Assembly (NCBI GenBank): GCA_030844895.1
Contig: CM061233.1
Span: 56,659,453 to 56,723,452, forward strand
Source: Ambrosia x helenae
Taxonomy: Eukaryota > Streptophyta > Magnoliopsida > Asterales > Asteraceae
DNA length: 64,000 nucleotides
Reading direction: 5' to 3'
The notes beneath the pieces are model-generated. The model saw only the letters and a list, made by a program, of their open reading frames with translations. It was not told where the DNA came from and made no database searches. A program made the translations under genes and the position numbers. Below, piece after piece: positions 55,250 through 64,000 of this stretch. How positions within the stretch are numbered: position 1 is the stretch's first letter; every line of letters starts with the position of its first letter.

Positions 55250-56252
55250 TTTTTGACCAAAACAAGAACTTAGAAAAAATTTGTAGCACAAGAAATCCTC
55301 AAGTTCAAAAATTCTAAAATGGAAGGTCAAAAAAGACACCCATGAATTGAGTTTGCTTAGATCTGATGGAGAGGCTCAGAAGTTAAGTATGGATGATGCT
55401 CATGGCCTGTTTGCAGATGATGTCCAAGAACTTCTTAACTTAGAACTAGAAAGAGATGCTAAAGACCTCTTCTCATTGAACTTTGAGTTAAAATTCCAAG
55501 GGCAAATTAGAGAAAGTCTGATGAGTAATAAAGATCAACAATAAAGACTGAGTTTTGGCATTATCTGTTCTAGGGGGAGATTGTTGGGTCTGCTGACCTG
55601 GAGAAGAACAGATGATCTGAAAAGCCAAAACATACTATACATGATCCAGAATAAATTCAGCATATACAAGTCACTTCTCCCAAAAGACTGTGGACTCTAA
55701 CAACTGCTGTGCCCCAACATCTGCTGAACAACTGTTGATCACAAAGGACTGATGAAGAAACAACTGCTGAACAAAGTACTGAAGACTCAAGGTCTGTTGG
55801 AGCCAACAACACTTAGGATCCAACAGATGATTCAAGCTATCAGAGGTTTACATATCAGCTGTTTAGATATAAAAGGTTTCCTATGTAACAATGATTGTTT
55901 AAATCAGATGTTTTATGTTGTTATTATTCTATTAGATCTCACTGTCTTAGGTGACGTTAGTCATAGGTCATCAGTGGTTTAGTTTGTCTATAAATAGAAC
56001 AGTGCATGTACTGTTCTATTCATCACTCAAAACATTCTCTTAGACAAACAATCACAGAGTGATCAGGCTGAGGGGGAATACTTGTGTAATCGTTGTAATC
56101 ATTAGATTTATGAAAGCATTCGATTAAAAAACAATTATTCTCTTTGTTTTGATTCATAGTTTATTATTCCGCCACACTTTCCATTTATAGATTAACTTCT
56201 TTCATCTTTCATTTGTTAAACAATCAAAACAAATCAAACTTAGATCCTAACA
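55250..56252 (+). mobile_element. 3' end of a third SIRE-like copia element with LTR
   Basis: A 5'-truncated fragment: a short coding remnant (55347-55544; MSLLRSDGEAQKLSMDDAHG), purine tract TAGGGGGAGAT (55571-55581) and an LTR at 55582-56252 (TGTTGGGTCTGCTGACC…GATCCTAACA, 671 bp) with TATA CTATAAATAG near 55988. The LTR is rich in AACAACTGCTGA / TCAGCTG-type motifs. No target duplication is visible on the right (ACCCG). Confidence 0.72.
55582..56252 (+). repeat. LTR of the third SIRE-like element
   Basis: TG…CA ends, PPT on the left, promoter box and polyadenylation-like AT-rich end. It differs in sequence from the SIRE-1 and SIRE-2 LTRs. Confidence 0.75.
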
Positions 56253-56530
56253 ACCCGTATGAACGAGACTTGATACAAGGACCCGTATGTGAATCAGACA
56301 ACAAAGACCCATATGTAGATCAAACAACAAGAACCCGTATGTAGATCAGACAACCAGGACCCGTATGCAGATCAGACAACAAGGACCCGTATGTAGATAA
56401 GACAACAAGAACCCGTATGTAGATCAAACAACTAGGACCCGTATGTAACCAGGACCCGTATGTAACTAATTGGACACTCGTATGAAGTTAGCAGGACCCG
56501 TATGAAGTCAAGAACACTTCATACAGGTGG
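56253..56530. repeat. ACCCGTATG tandem array in an LTR-element leader
   Basis: About ten copies of a 22-26-bp unit centred on (A/G)ACCCGTATG(T/A)A. The motif recurs outside the array near 57450-57510 (CATACGCGTCC, GGGACGCGTATGAAG) inside the LTR. Confidence 0.88.
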
Positions 56531-57262
56531 CTGTGGAGAACAGCGAACAGAAACGCAGACATGAGGCTGAATTTTGGGATTTTCATGTGTTTGTGTAATT
56601 TTTCAAGATCTGAACGTGGGGTTTTGTGTAGGGGATTATTCTAAACAAGTTTGCAACACAAAAATCAATCCAAAAACATGAATTATAATAAAAAAAATCC
56701 TCAAGAACACGAAGAACACTAAACTTATTATTTTTCATCAAAAATCTAGATCTGATTCAAAATAATGTTGTTTAACACCTAATTTTGATTCAATTAATAC
56801 CCAAAACACTTTCCTAAACTGAAACAACAATCTGATCATCAAAAACAATCCATGTTTGTGATTTTCACCCAAAAACCCATAAAAACCCATAAAACTCATG
56901 AACATGAAATTTTTAAATAAAATTTTCAGATCTGATCCATTTTTCCTCAAATTTGATTTGGTTATTTGTAAAAACAGATTCTAAACCTAAAACCACAATC
57001 ACATCACTGATCCAATCATCAAACACACCTCAAAATCATAGAACACCATGTTTTAGTGAAAACCAAGTCAAAATCGGTTTTTGAAGAACAATTGCATAAA
57101 AACTTTCAGATCTGATGCAAACCACGATAACAACACGCGTGATACAAGCCTTAGCTCTGATACCACTCGTAGGATCGATCTAAAAGAAATTAGTATCGCG
57201 CGCGTATCGGATCGAGGGCAGAAATCAACGATTAGTTTAGTATAGGTGGGTGTTTGTGGATA

Positions 57263-57264
57263 GG

Positions 57265-57351
<87 letters not shown>
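57263..57351. repeat. (AAT)n microsatellite inside an LTR
   Basis: About 29 uninterrupted AAT repeats within the minus-strand LTR. They yield artefactual poly-Leu and poly-Tyr frames. Confidence 0.95.
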
Positions 57352-57645
57352 TGATGGAGAGCACACACACAAATGGTTGCACTTGTATGAAATGAGCAAA
57401 AGTCTTACAAAAGTTACTAAGGCATGGAGTATATATAGTAGGCTTTCATACGCGTCCCTCACACACGTTCCTCATACCCATATGAAGAGAGTGGGACGCG
57501 TATGAAGCTTTGTATCTTAACAAAATACCCTATGCCTATATAAACACTATAATGCAACCCGGTGACATATAAAACGTTATACAAACATGCCTACGACTAT
57601 TATGGACCGATCACTAGCTGGGGACATACACGAAGTGCACTAACA

Positions 57646-58225
57646 AGTTTCCTCTGTTTTTGTACGAACCAAACAACATAAGTCCTCTATAATATCCCAA
57701 AACAATCAATTTTAAACATATACAAACTATCTAAACAATGTATTATCAAAACTATTAAACATAAAGAGCGCCTTATTTTCAACATAAGGCGCGCCTTATT
57801 TTCAACATAAGGCGCGCCTTATATCAATTAATGATAGTAACCATGAAATCAAAACCCAAAAACTTCTAATACTTGTGATTATTTCCAAAACATAATGCGC
57901 GCCTTATGTTTAACATAAAATGCCACATAAAACTACACAATAAAACGCCTTATGTTTAACATAAAACTCCTAATACTTGTGATTATTTCCAAAACATAAT
58001 GTGCGCCTTATGTTTAACATAAAACGCCACTTAAAACTACACAATAAAATGCCTTATGTTTAACATGAAACTCCTAATACTTGTGATTATTTCCAAAACA
58101 TAAGGCGCACTTTATGTTTAAACATATGGCGTGCCTTGTGTTTAACATAAAACGCTACTTAAAACTACACAATAAAACGCCTTATGTTTAACATAACACT
58201 CCTAATACTTGTGATTATTTCCAAC
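57646..58225. repeat. MULE-related flank and 104-bp tandem repeats with GGCGCGCC palindromes
   Basis: 57646-57690 resembles 60013-60057 (TTTCCTCTGTTTTNGTACGAAC), i.e. a piece of the MULE family. 57770-58225 holds tandem units of about 104 bp marked by ACTTGTGATTATTTCC at 57871, 57975, 58079 and 58207. Each contains CATAAKGCGCGCCTTATG-type palindromes. No gene seen. Confidence 0.8.
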
Positions 58226-58378
58226 CCACCACCCCATCCCCGCCACCACCACAGCCACACCACCACCACATCCCCAACCCACCACAACAGCGTCACCACC
58301 ACAGCCCCATCACCACCACATCCCCACCACCGCCACAGCCCCGCCACCACCACATCCCCACCCATCACCACCGTCCCA
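58226..58378. repeat. CCACCA-rich low-complexity stretch
   Basis: Imperfect CCACCACCACAGCCCC-type repeats. It gives Pro/His/Thr-rich frames on plus and Gly/Val/Trp-rich frames on minus, which I do not regard as genes. Confidence 0.85.
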
Positions 58379-58518
58379 AATAAAAAAATGAGAGATTGAG
58401 AGAACTTGCAATCGATTTAGGCATTAGTTGACGAGAGAGTGAGAGAGAGCCAGGGAGAGGGTGGTTATGGTTGTTGTGGACGAGAGAGAGAGAACCAGGG
58501 AGAACTTAAATTCAATTT

Positions 58519-58592
58519 ATGGTGGCCGATGGGTGGGTGGTTATGGTGGCCAATGGGTGGGTGGATATGGTGGCCGATGGGTGGGTGGTTAT
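58519..58592. repeat. 24-bp tandem repeat, three copies
   Basis: Unit GGTGGCCGATGGGTGGGTGG TTAT, exactly 24 bp, so a plus-strand frame repeats WWPMGGWL. Flanked by GA-rich sequence (58379-58500 and 58610-58650). Confidence 0.88.
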
Positions 58593-58689
58593 GGTTGACG
58601 GTGGTGAGGTATAGAGAGAGAGGTGTTCAAGAGTAGAGAGAGAGAGAGATGTGAAAAGGGGGTAATGAAAATTTGAATTGGCTGCCCCT

Positions 58690-58930
58690 TTTTTGTGGAT
58701 TATGGAATTTTCCACGGACCGTGGAGGCCTCAACGGTCCGTGGACACTTATTATTATTTTTTGAATTTTATATTAAACGAAGCTTCATCAGGAAGCTTGG
58801 TCTTTCCACTGGCCATGGAGGGCTAGACGGGTCGTGGAGAGTTTCAGTGGACGGGCCGTGGAGGCCTAGATGATTCATGGGGAAGCATTCGATGGGCCGT
58901 GGGGGCCTCCACGACCCAATGAGATCCATT
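58690..58930. repeat. Cluster of inverted GGACCGTGGAGGCC motifs
   Basis: At least six variants of CGGNCCGTGGAGGCCT and complements over 240 bp, partly self-complementary (CCACGGACCGTGG; GGTCCGTGG). 58931-59087 is AT-rich with nothing recognised. Confidence 0.75.
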
Positions 58931-59087
58931 TTTTTTAGTTTTTTGTGTGTTTTATATATTTTAAGCTTGATATTTGTGTTTTTATAAAAAAAAAGTGCAT
59001 TCTTATCATAAGTATAAATTAGCGTATACAAGAATTTTTTTCCGTTAACTAATTCGTCTACATGATAAAACAGTAACATACGATAAG

Positions 59088-59460
59088 CTATCCTAAGTCA
59101 ACATAGTCTCTTCTTATATCCGCCCTTTGTAGACGATATTGATACAACGTCTCTCGCTCCATTTCGTGTTCATTTAGAAAATCACGCCACGTTCCATTCA
59201 GTGCAGGCATTGGAGCGCCTTTTGCTATCTCAACCACGATGTAATGGTTGTGTTTAACCAAATAAAACGATATGAACACATGGTCTTCAAAGTTGCGTGG
59301 ACCATCGAACAGCTACGGATCGAAACCCACAGTTACCGTCCCCACGAACATTTCGAATGTTTGAAATGTATTGATGATATGTATATGGAAGCCGTATCTT
59401 AAACATGTCGATGACGAGTTTATACCTGTCACCGTCAAACAGTGAGATTTAATATGTGTA
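59088..59460 (-). pseudogene. OTU-like cysteine protease remnant of the MULE
   Basis: RNVRGDGNCGFRS (59343-59320 carries GDGNCGF) has the Asp-Gly-x-Cys nucleophile motif of OTU proteases. LFDGPRNFEDHVFISFYLVK then HNHYIVVEIAKGAPMPALNG T W has the N-H-(Y/F) catalytic His motif near 59245 and the KxGxPxP…W signature of plant OTU proteins. The two parts lie in different frames and only a few residues apart, so the middle of the domain is deleted. Confidence 0.75.
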
Positions 59461-60104
59461 TGTTTGTGAGATTTAATATGTGTATAAATATGTATCCATG
59501 TATATATATCATTAGTTTTTACCTTTCGCCTACCAACAGTGGAAAATCTTTATCGTAAACAATCGATTTGTCCTTAGATTGTTTACCTCTTCTGAATGGC
59601 TGCTTCCCCTACGTTGAAAAATTTATATAATAATAATAATAACCGCAGTCTTATCCTCCTTTTTTTGTTTAACATTCGTTGTTGGCCGCCCACAAGTATC
59701 GGTTTGTACCTCGGGAGGTTGATGGTCAGTCATTCTTGGATTCAGCACCGCCTTTATTTTCTGAAACATGCTTTTTTTCACTTGCGGCGGTTGCGACTTT
59801 AGTTGCTCCTTGACTGCATCCATTTCCCGCTCAAAGTGACACTCGGGAGTCTCAACTTCTTCTGGCATATAATCAAGTCAGAAGACGTTGATCTCGAACA
59901 GCGATACTTGTATACCTGTATTAAGAATTCACAGTTAATAATAATAATAATGTAGATAATAAAAATGCCTAAACAAAATAAAAACGCTTCGGATTTTAAT
60001 AGAAATTTCGGCAGAGTTTCCTCTGTTTTAGTACGAACCAGACAACACAAGTCGTCTACAAAACGCTTCAAACATTTATAAATTTTTATTATTATACCCC
60101 TATT

Positions 60105-60105
<1 letters not shown>

Positions 60106-60152
<47 letters not shown>

Positions 60153-60180
60153 TATAATAATAATAATAATAATAATAATC
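60106..60180. repeat. (AAT)n microsatellite in the MULE
   Basis: About 24 AAT units with a TAT interruption, between the transposase end and the OTU linker. Confidence 0.93.
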
Positions 60181-60469
60181 AGTATGAAAAATGATGTTAC
60201 CTCTTCTTTCATACGAATCAAGTCGACATGAACATGGCAATCCAAAACACGTCATAAGTCGGTGCTAAACAAGTCCGTTTTGTTCTCCTATAATAATTTA
60301 TCTTATTGCGCTCGAGGACCAACATATCGAGTGGTGTATGGGAAACCTTACCGAGTATGTTTCGAAACATCGGTAAGTCATGGGGAACCTTTATCTCCGA
60401 TTTATTGACTTCGAACGAGTGGTTTATTGCTATGCGTTGTGAGTCCATAACTTGGTCTATTTTCATCAC

Positions 60470-60641
60470 AGGTGCGTGGAGCGACTGTTTGGGCCCATAA
60501 TGTATCTCTTAAGCCTTGCATGTTGACTCTCCACTCTGTTGGTCGTATACTGACCAAATGTATAGTTTGTGTGTGTCCATGCATGCACAAACATTTCTTT
60601 ATAATCTTTTAACCAAACTTCATGCATGTATTCATAAACAT
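60470..60641 (-). pseudogene. MULE transposase exon with the TTNR..ES motif
   Basis: A TTTTTTACAG acceptor on the minus strand is followed by (D)VYEYMHEVWLKDYKEMFVHA then WTHTNYTFGQYTTNRVESQH ARLKRYIM, the C-terminal transposase/SWIM-approach region of FAR1-like MULEs. Downstream (60469-60180) comes EVNKSEIKVPHDLPMFRNIL and, in a shifted frame, CFGLPCSC like the HGLPCxCEL zinc-binding end. Confidence 0.72.
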
Positions 60642-60714
60642 CTGTAAAAAATAGAATAACGATGTCAATAAAGAAAATATCTATGTATACATGCATGCAT
60701 GCATGCTTGTAAAG

Positions 60715-60718
<4 letters not shown>

Positions 60719-60763
<45 letters not shown>
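60719..60763. repeat. (TA)n microsatellite in a MULE intron
   Basis: About 22 TA units. Together with a nearby GCAT tetranucleotide run (60691-60707) it lies where an intron would separate two transposase exons. Confidence 0.93.
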
Positions 60764-60764
<1 letters not shown>

Positions 60765-60933
60765 ATTTCGACGGTCCTCACACAGTCATTTGTAGAGCAG
60801 TTCAAGGTTGTATTCGTATACATCTTCACTAGGAGTTCTACACAGTCAAGCCCAAGATTGCAAAAATATATTCCAATCTTCTTTTGAAAATCCTGCTTTA
60901 TAATACTCTGCAATATGTTGTTGAATATGCCAC

Positions 60934-60937
60934 CTGC

Positions 60938-60998
<61 letters not shown>

Positions 60999-61330
60999 TA
61001 TTTTGTGAGATGTGCTACCTGCATAACAACTTCGAAACTTTTGGGAAAACTGTATTACATGCATTCATTAGAGCTAGATCTCTATCTGTAATAATTACAC
61101 GTGGCTCCATACACTCTTGCAACAAATCTCTGAGCCTCTCTAGCACCCACATGTAGTTACTCGTTTACTCTTTAATGATAAATGCATGGGCGATACAAAA
61201 CGACTTGTCTGTCGATGTCACACCCACAATTTGAACAAACAGGATTCTATACTTGTTCGTTTTGTAGGTGGCGTTGATCAATAACACATGTGGGAAGGCA
61301 CGCCATAGATTGTATGAGGAAATAATACGA
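60934..61330 (-). pseudogene. MULE transposase core, first exon and microsatellite-bearing intron
   Basis: The exon runs from 61330 down to 61019. The first catalytic Asp (usually LIDATYK) is Asn (LLINATYK), and KE-stop-TSNYMWVLERL has TAA for Lys. The second Asp (ITDRDLALMNA) is kept. The exon ends TATGC-AG|GTAGC at 61018. A possible 85-bp intron (61018-60934) full of ATT repeats ends TATGCAG, and the next exon restores LLC-RWHIQQHIAEYYKAGFSK in frame. Confidence 0.75.
60940..60995. repeat. (AAT)n microsatellite in the candidate 85-bp intron
   Basis: Around 18 AAT units flanked by two copies of TATGCAGGTRGCAYAT (minus strand). Confidence 0.93.
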
Positions 61331-63610
61331 AACTTAGGGTTTTCTCTTTGAATTGGGCGATTTTGGCGATTCAGTTGTTTCCTTCTTTGTTTTCTTTCCT
61401 GTTTCTTCTTAACCCTACCTTCTTCTCTGTTGATCTCTTCTTCGTGTTTCACTGTTCCAACTTCTTTGTAGGGGTTGGAATCTTCACAGTGCATGGAAGG
61501 GTTTGGTTATCATGGTTTCTGTTACTAGGGTTCCAGATTTGGAACCTCCGCCGAATGAACCACCTGATAAAATGAAGGTTGACTTGACTGATGCTGATGA
61601 GATTCCGGATGTTGTTTTCATGGATGCTAATGTTGATTCTGATGTTAAGGCTGCTGTGAAGGTTAAATAGGTAACTCTTACTCGTTATATTAATGGTCGT
61701 AATGATTCTCTGGTGTTCAGCCCTATGGTGGTTGAATTTTTTAGATCTGTGTTTGGGGATAATTGGAGAGATAGATTGATTAAGGAACAATTGGAACTGG
61801 TTAAATTGGCTGGATTAGGGGATGTTGATTTAGTTAACTCCCTTGTTGATGTTCAAGTGAAGGGTATGGAATTGGGTTTTGTGAAGAAATTATCGGGGCA
61901 ATATGGGCATATTCTGAGAGTTGTTGCTAACTTTCTAGGGAAAGAATTGTATGGTGATTTTATTGGCCAGAACACTATTGATAGGGATGGAATGTTAAAG
62001 ACGGATGGGAAGGGAGTTAAGCTTCCTTAGTTATCTCCTGAGTGTAATGTGTTTGAAGCTGGGTTGGATGCTAAGTTTGTATTTCTGGATAAAAGAAAGA
62101 AAAGATCTATAAAAAATGAGGGTGTTATTGTGAAATCTAGGAAGACTTTGTGGGGAGAAGATGTTTATGTGAGAACTTATGTGGAGGCTGGGATGGTGAA
62201 TGAAGAAGAAGTGTTTCCTGATAGTGTTGGTGCTGGAGAGATATTAAAAACTGTTGATGAGAGGAATACTTGTGTTGGTTCTGTTAAATTGAAGGTTGGC
62301 AGGAAGATCAATGTGAAGGAGGATGGGAAGAATAATGAGCTTAGGCTGAAATTATCTGCTAGTTCTCAGCAGTTTGATTTTAGTCCTGGCTTGGGGGGTG
62401 GAGTTGTTGTTGATAATGCTGGTTCTATTCTTACAGGAGGAGAAAGTGAGTTGAAATTGAAAGAAATTGCTATTGCTAAAGCTAAGGTTATGAAGGCTGA
62501 GTCTGTGAAAGATAGTGAAGCTTCTGATCAGAATATGGAGATTGAGAAGGATGGTACTTCTGTTATAGAAGAGGTTAAATTGAGGAAGCCTTGGAGGGGA
62601 AAACTGAAAAGTCCTTCTATGAAGAAATTGATTTAGCAGAAATCTGATGATATGGGGTCTTATAAAGTTACTAAAAAGGATCTCCCTTATATTAGTAATT
62701 TGAAACCTTTGCCAAAATCTATTATGAACTCTGTTAGTCTTAATGATAATGTTGAGTTTGCTGCTAATAAGTCTGGTGAGAGAGATTTGGATCATAAGGT
62801 GAAGGATGTTTCTTTTGCTGACAAAGCAAAAGAGTTCTCTAATGAAGTACTGAATACCAACGTAACTTTTTATCCTCCTAAAGTTTTAGATTCTGGGAGG
62901 TTGTAGCTGTTATAAAGCCTGAGAAGATTGTGGAAGCTAAGGCTGCTTATAAGAATTATTTGTATGGGTATTTTGTGGGTCAAAATTTTTCTATTGGAAT
63001 GGTTAGATATCACTTGTTCAGAATGTGGAAGAAATTTGGTTTGTCTGATATTTCTACTAATGGGAGTGGGATTTTCTTTTTCAAATTTAAGTCTGAGGTG
63101 GGGATGTATGAAGCCATTGATCAGGGGCCTTGGTTGATTAATGATATACCCTTGTGTATTAGGAAATGGGAGGTGGGTATTAACCTGGATAGGGTGGAAC
63201 CTGTGTCTATTCCTATTTGGGTCACTATTCCCAATATGCCCATGGAGTTATGCATAGGGAGAGTATCTGTAGTATGGTGAGTTGTCTTGGGAACCCTATC
63301 ATGTTGGATAAGATAACTGCTGTGAGGTGTAATAAAAAAGAGGGTAGAGCTGGGTTTGCTAGGGTGTTGGTGGAGGTGAAAGCTGATAGTACTTTGTCTG
63401 AGTTTGTAAATGCTTATTATCCCGAAGATGGTGGAAAACCTGCTTTCATTAAGCAAATTAAAGTTGAATACCAAGTCAAAGTGAAGAAATGTTCTGCTTG
63501 CAAGGTGTTTGGCCATGATTTTGAGGGTTGTAAAGTAAGGGAATTATCTGCAGAAGAGGTTGCAGGAAAGACTGAACAATTATTGAAGGAATTAGAAAAA
63601 TTGGGTGTTC
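61331..63610 (+). mobile_element. LINE (L1-type) fragment, ORF1 only
   Basis: The 5' leader begins about AGGGTTTTCTCTTTGAATTG, within the MULE reading frame. ORF1 starts at ATG 61512 or nearby and is recognisable to about 63610, where chloroplast DNA takes over. No endonuclease or RT is in the window. The exact 5' border is judged from where MULE similarity ends. Confidence 0.75.
61512..63610 (+). pseudogene. LINE ORF1 (DUF4283 and CCHC knuckle), interrupted
   Basis: MVSVTRVPDLEPPPNEPPDK starts a frame with TAG stops at about 61668, 62028 and 62634. A charged linker follows. After a frameshift near 62900 the DUF4283 RNA-binding domain reads AYKNYLYGYFVGQNFSIGMV, FFFKFKSEVGMYEAIDQGPW and RVEPVSIPIWVTIPNMPMEL. 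A second shift near 63255 leads to VSCLGNPIMLDKITAVRCNK and the knuckle CSACKVFGHDFEGC (about 63490). This is the ORF1 type of plant L1 LINEs, which binds the element RNA. It is non-functional here. Confidence 0.85.
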
Positions 63611-63616
63611 TTTCCA

Positions 63617-64000
63617 ATCTTGTATACCCAATTTTTTCTGCTTTTTTCTTCACTCGGACCAATCCGCCTACCCGACTTCTTCTATTTAAAGTGATTTGTG
63701 TATCTACCCCAATAATACTATTGTGCCGTACCATTATGGAAGAAGATTCGGCCAAAATGTGGACTTCCACGGGAATAAAAAAAAGGATTTACTTCCTTTT
63801 GATATTTTGGCCAAAATACCACTCCTCGATACTCAATCAAATCCTCTTCGTTGACGATTGATTTCAGTTCTCTAGTCTCATATTTAGTAAGTCCCGAGCT
63901 CTTTCTTATATATCGAGGATCATCGAAATAAGCAAGAATACTATTTCTACGGAGAATACCATTTCTGGGGATTTCAATTGAGATACCTGAAGAAGGTATT
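63617..64000 (-). pseudogene. rpoC2: Nuclear copy of chloroplast rpoC2 (NUPT), fragment
   Basis: The minus strand from the window end reads IPSSGISIEIPRNGILRRNS, ILAYFDDPRYIRKSSGLTKY, ETRELKSIVNEEDLIEYRGV and, after a 1-2-base shift near a T run at 63775-63785, FFFIPVEVHILAESSSIMVR, HNSIIGVDTQITLNRRSRVG and GLVRV. This is the plastid RNA polymerase beta'' subunit. Differences such as FWPKYQKEVNP and the frameshift show it is a nuclear pseudogene and not functional plastid DNA. Homology fades at about 63620-63650. It continues past the window. Confidence 0.88.

Larger units (their letters stand above)
56253..57645 (-). mobile_element. 5' end of a minus-strand LTR retrotransposon
   Basis: On the minus strand: LTR 57645-57168 (TGTTAGTGCACTTCGTGTAT…GATCCTACG), PBS exact TGGTATCAGAGC (57165-57154), then about 900 bp of leader ending against the LTR at 56252. 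The LTR belongs to the family of the solo LTR at 6660-7096. The far end of the leader (56253-56560) is a tandem array of (G)ACCCGTATGTAGATCAGACA -type units of about 25 bp. No coding region is retained. Confidence 0.82.
59088..61330 (-). pseudogene. MULE (Mutator-like) transposase with OTU-type cysteine-protease region, pseudogene
   Basis: Minus-strand pieces in order. The MULE transposase core is FPHVLLINATYKTNKYRILF, VGVTSTDKSFCIAHAFI, VIITDRDLALMNACNTVFPK, SKLLCRWHIQQHIAEYYK. Then VYEYMHEVWLKDYKEMFVHA and TTNRVESQHARLKRY; FEVNKSEIKVPHDLPMFRNI; a linker with CGRPTTNVKQKKED and RGKQSKDKSIVYDKDFPLLV; and finally RNVRGDGNCGFRS and VKHNHYIVVEIAKGAPMPAL, the Cys and His motifs of an OTU deubiquitinase-like fold. 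Stops, frameshifts and microsatellites break it. The N-terminal FAR1-type zinc-binding part is missing because a LINE lies at 61331. Confidence 0.82.

Noticed and set aside
56253..56530. CRISPR-like array (regular ~25-bp units)
   Set aside because: Eukaryotic retroelement leader; the spacers are themselves repeats and there are no cas genes.
57068..57462. Poly-Leu and poly-Tyr frames
   Set aside because: Translations of (AAT)n.
58439..58636. Frame with WWPMGGWL repeats
   Set aside because: Product of a 24-bp tandem repeat in GA/GT-rich DNA; length divisible by three keeps it open by chance.

Overview
This window is nuclear DNA from a flowering plant. I see no prokaryotic gene organisation. 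Coding fragments carry plant-type introns, microsatellites are frequent, and almost every reading frame belongs to a transposable element. Two SIRE/Maximus-lineage Ty1-copia elements with a long third ORF, a Tat-lineage gypsy element and a small LTR element carrying an ARID-like domain resemble what I know from Asteraceae (daisy family) genomes. The family assignment is an inference; 'dicot' is safer.

1-10.9 kb: the only host gene, a copper amine oxidase (CuAO) whose 5' end lies outside the window. Four exons are recognisable (1-839, 3787-3900, 9393-9925, 10745-10905). The catalytic Asp, the TPQ-precursor Tyr and the copper-binding His residues are all still encoded, but an amber stop in exon 3 and frameshifts in the last exon make it a pseudogene. 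Its introns hold a solo LTR with a 2.2-kb ARID-bearing LTR element nested in it, a hairpin MITE, and a 4.75-kb minus-strand copia element that itself contains a solo LTR.

10.9-21.5 kb: a Helitron-like element, a second MITE of the same family as the first, a 4.8-kb plus-strand copia element with only 133-bp LTRs, and AT-rich intergenic DNA.

21.5-34.3 kb: a 10.8-kb SIRE-type element (SIRE-1) inserted into the tip of a hAT-like element, which also contains a small Helitron. About 290 bp of the left flank of SIRE-1 is repeated inside the element just before its 3' LTR. A tRNA-derived SINE and a long CT microsatellite follow.

34.3-49.9 kb: a second SIRE-type element (SIRE-2) with gag, protease, integrase, RT/RNase H and an uninterrupted 952-codon ORF3. 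Its right LTR is followed by a second copy of the 5' leader. 49.9-56.3 kb: a 5'-truncated Tat-lineage gypsy element with two RNase H regions and an antisense ORF, then the 3' tail and LTR of a third SIRE-like element. 56.3-57.6 kb: the 5' end of a minus-strand LTR element of the same family as the solo LTR near 7 kb.

57.6-64 kb: tandem-repeat DNA, a decayed minus-strand MULE transposase with an OTU-type cysteine-protease region, a LINE ORF1 (DUF4283 type), and a chloroplast rpoC2 fragment (NUPT) running off the end.

The most unusual pattern is that each large LTR family carries its own short motif (9-13 bp). The motif recurs many times on both strands in LTRs, leaders, spacers and even coding linkers. 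No two families share a motif. I know of no described function for this.
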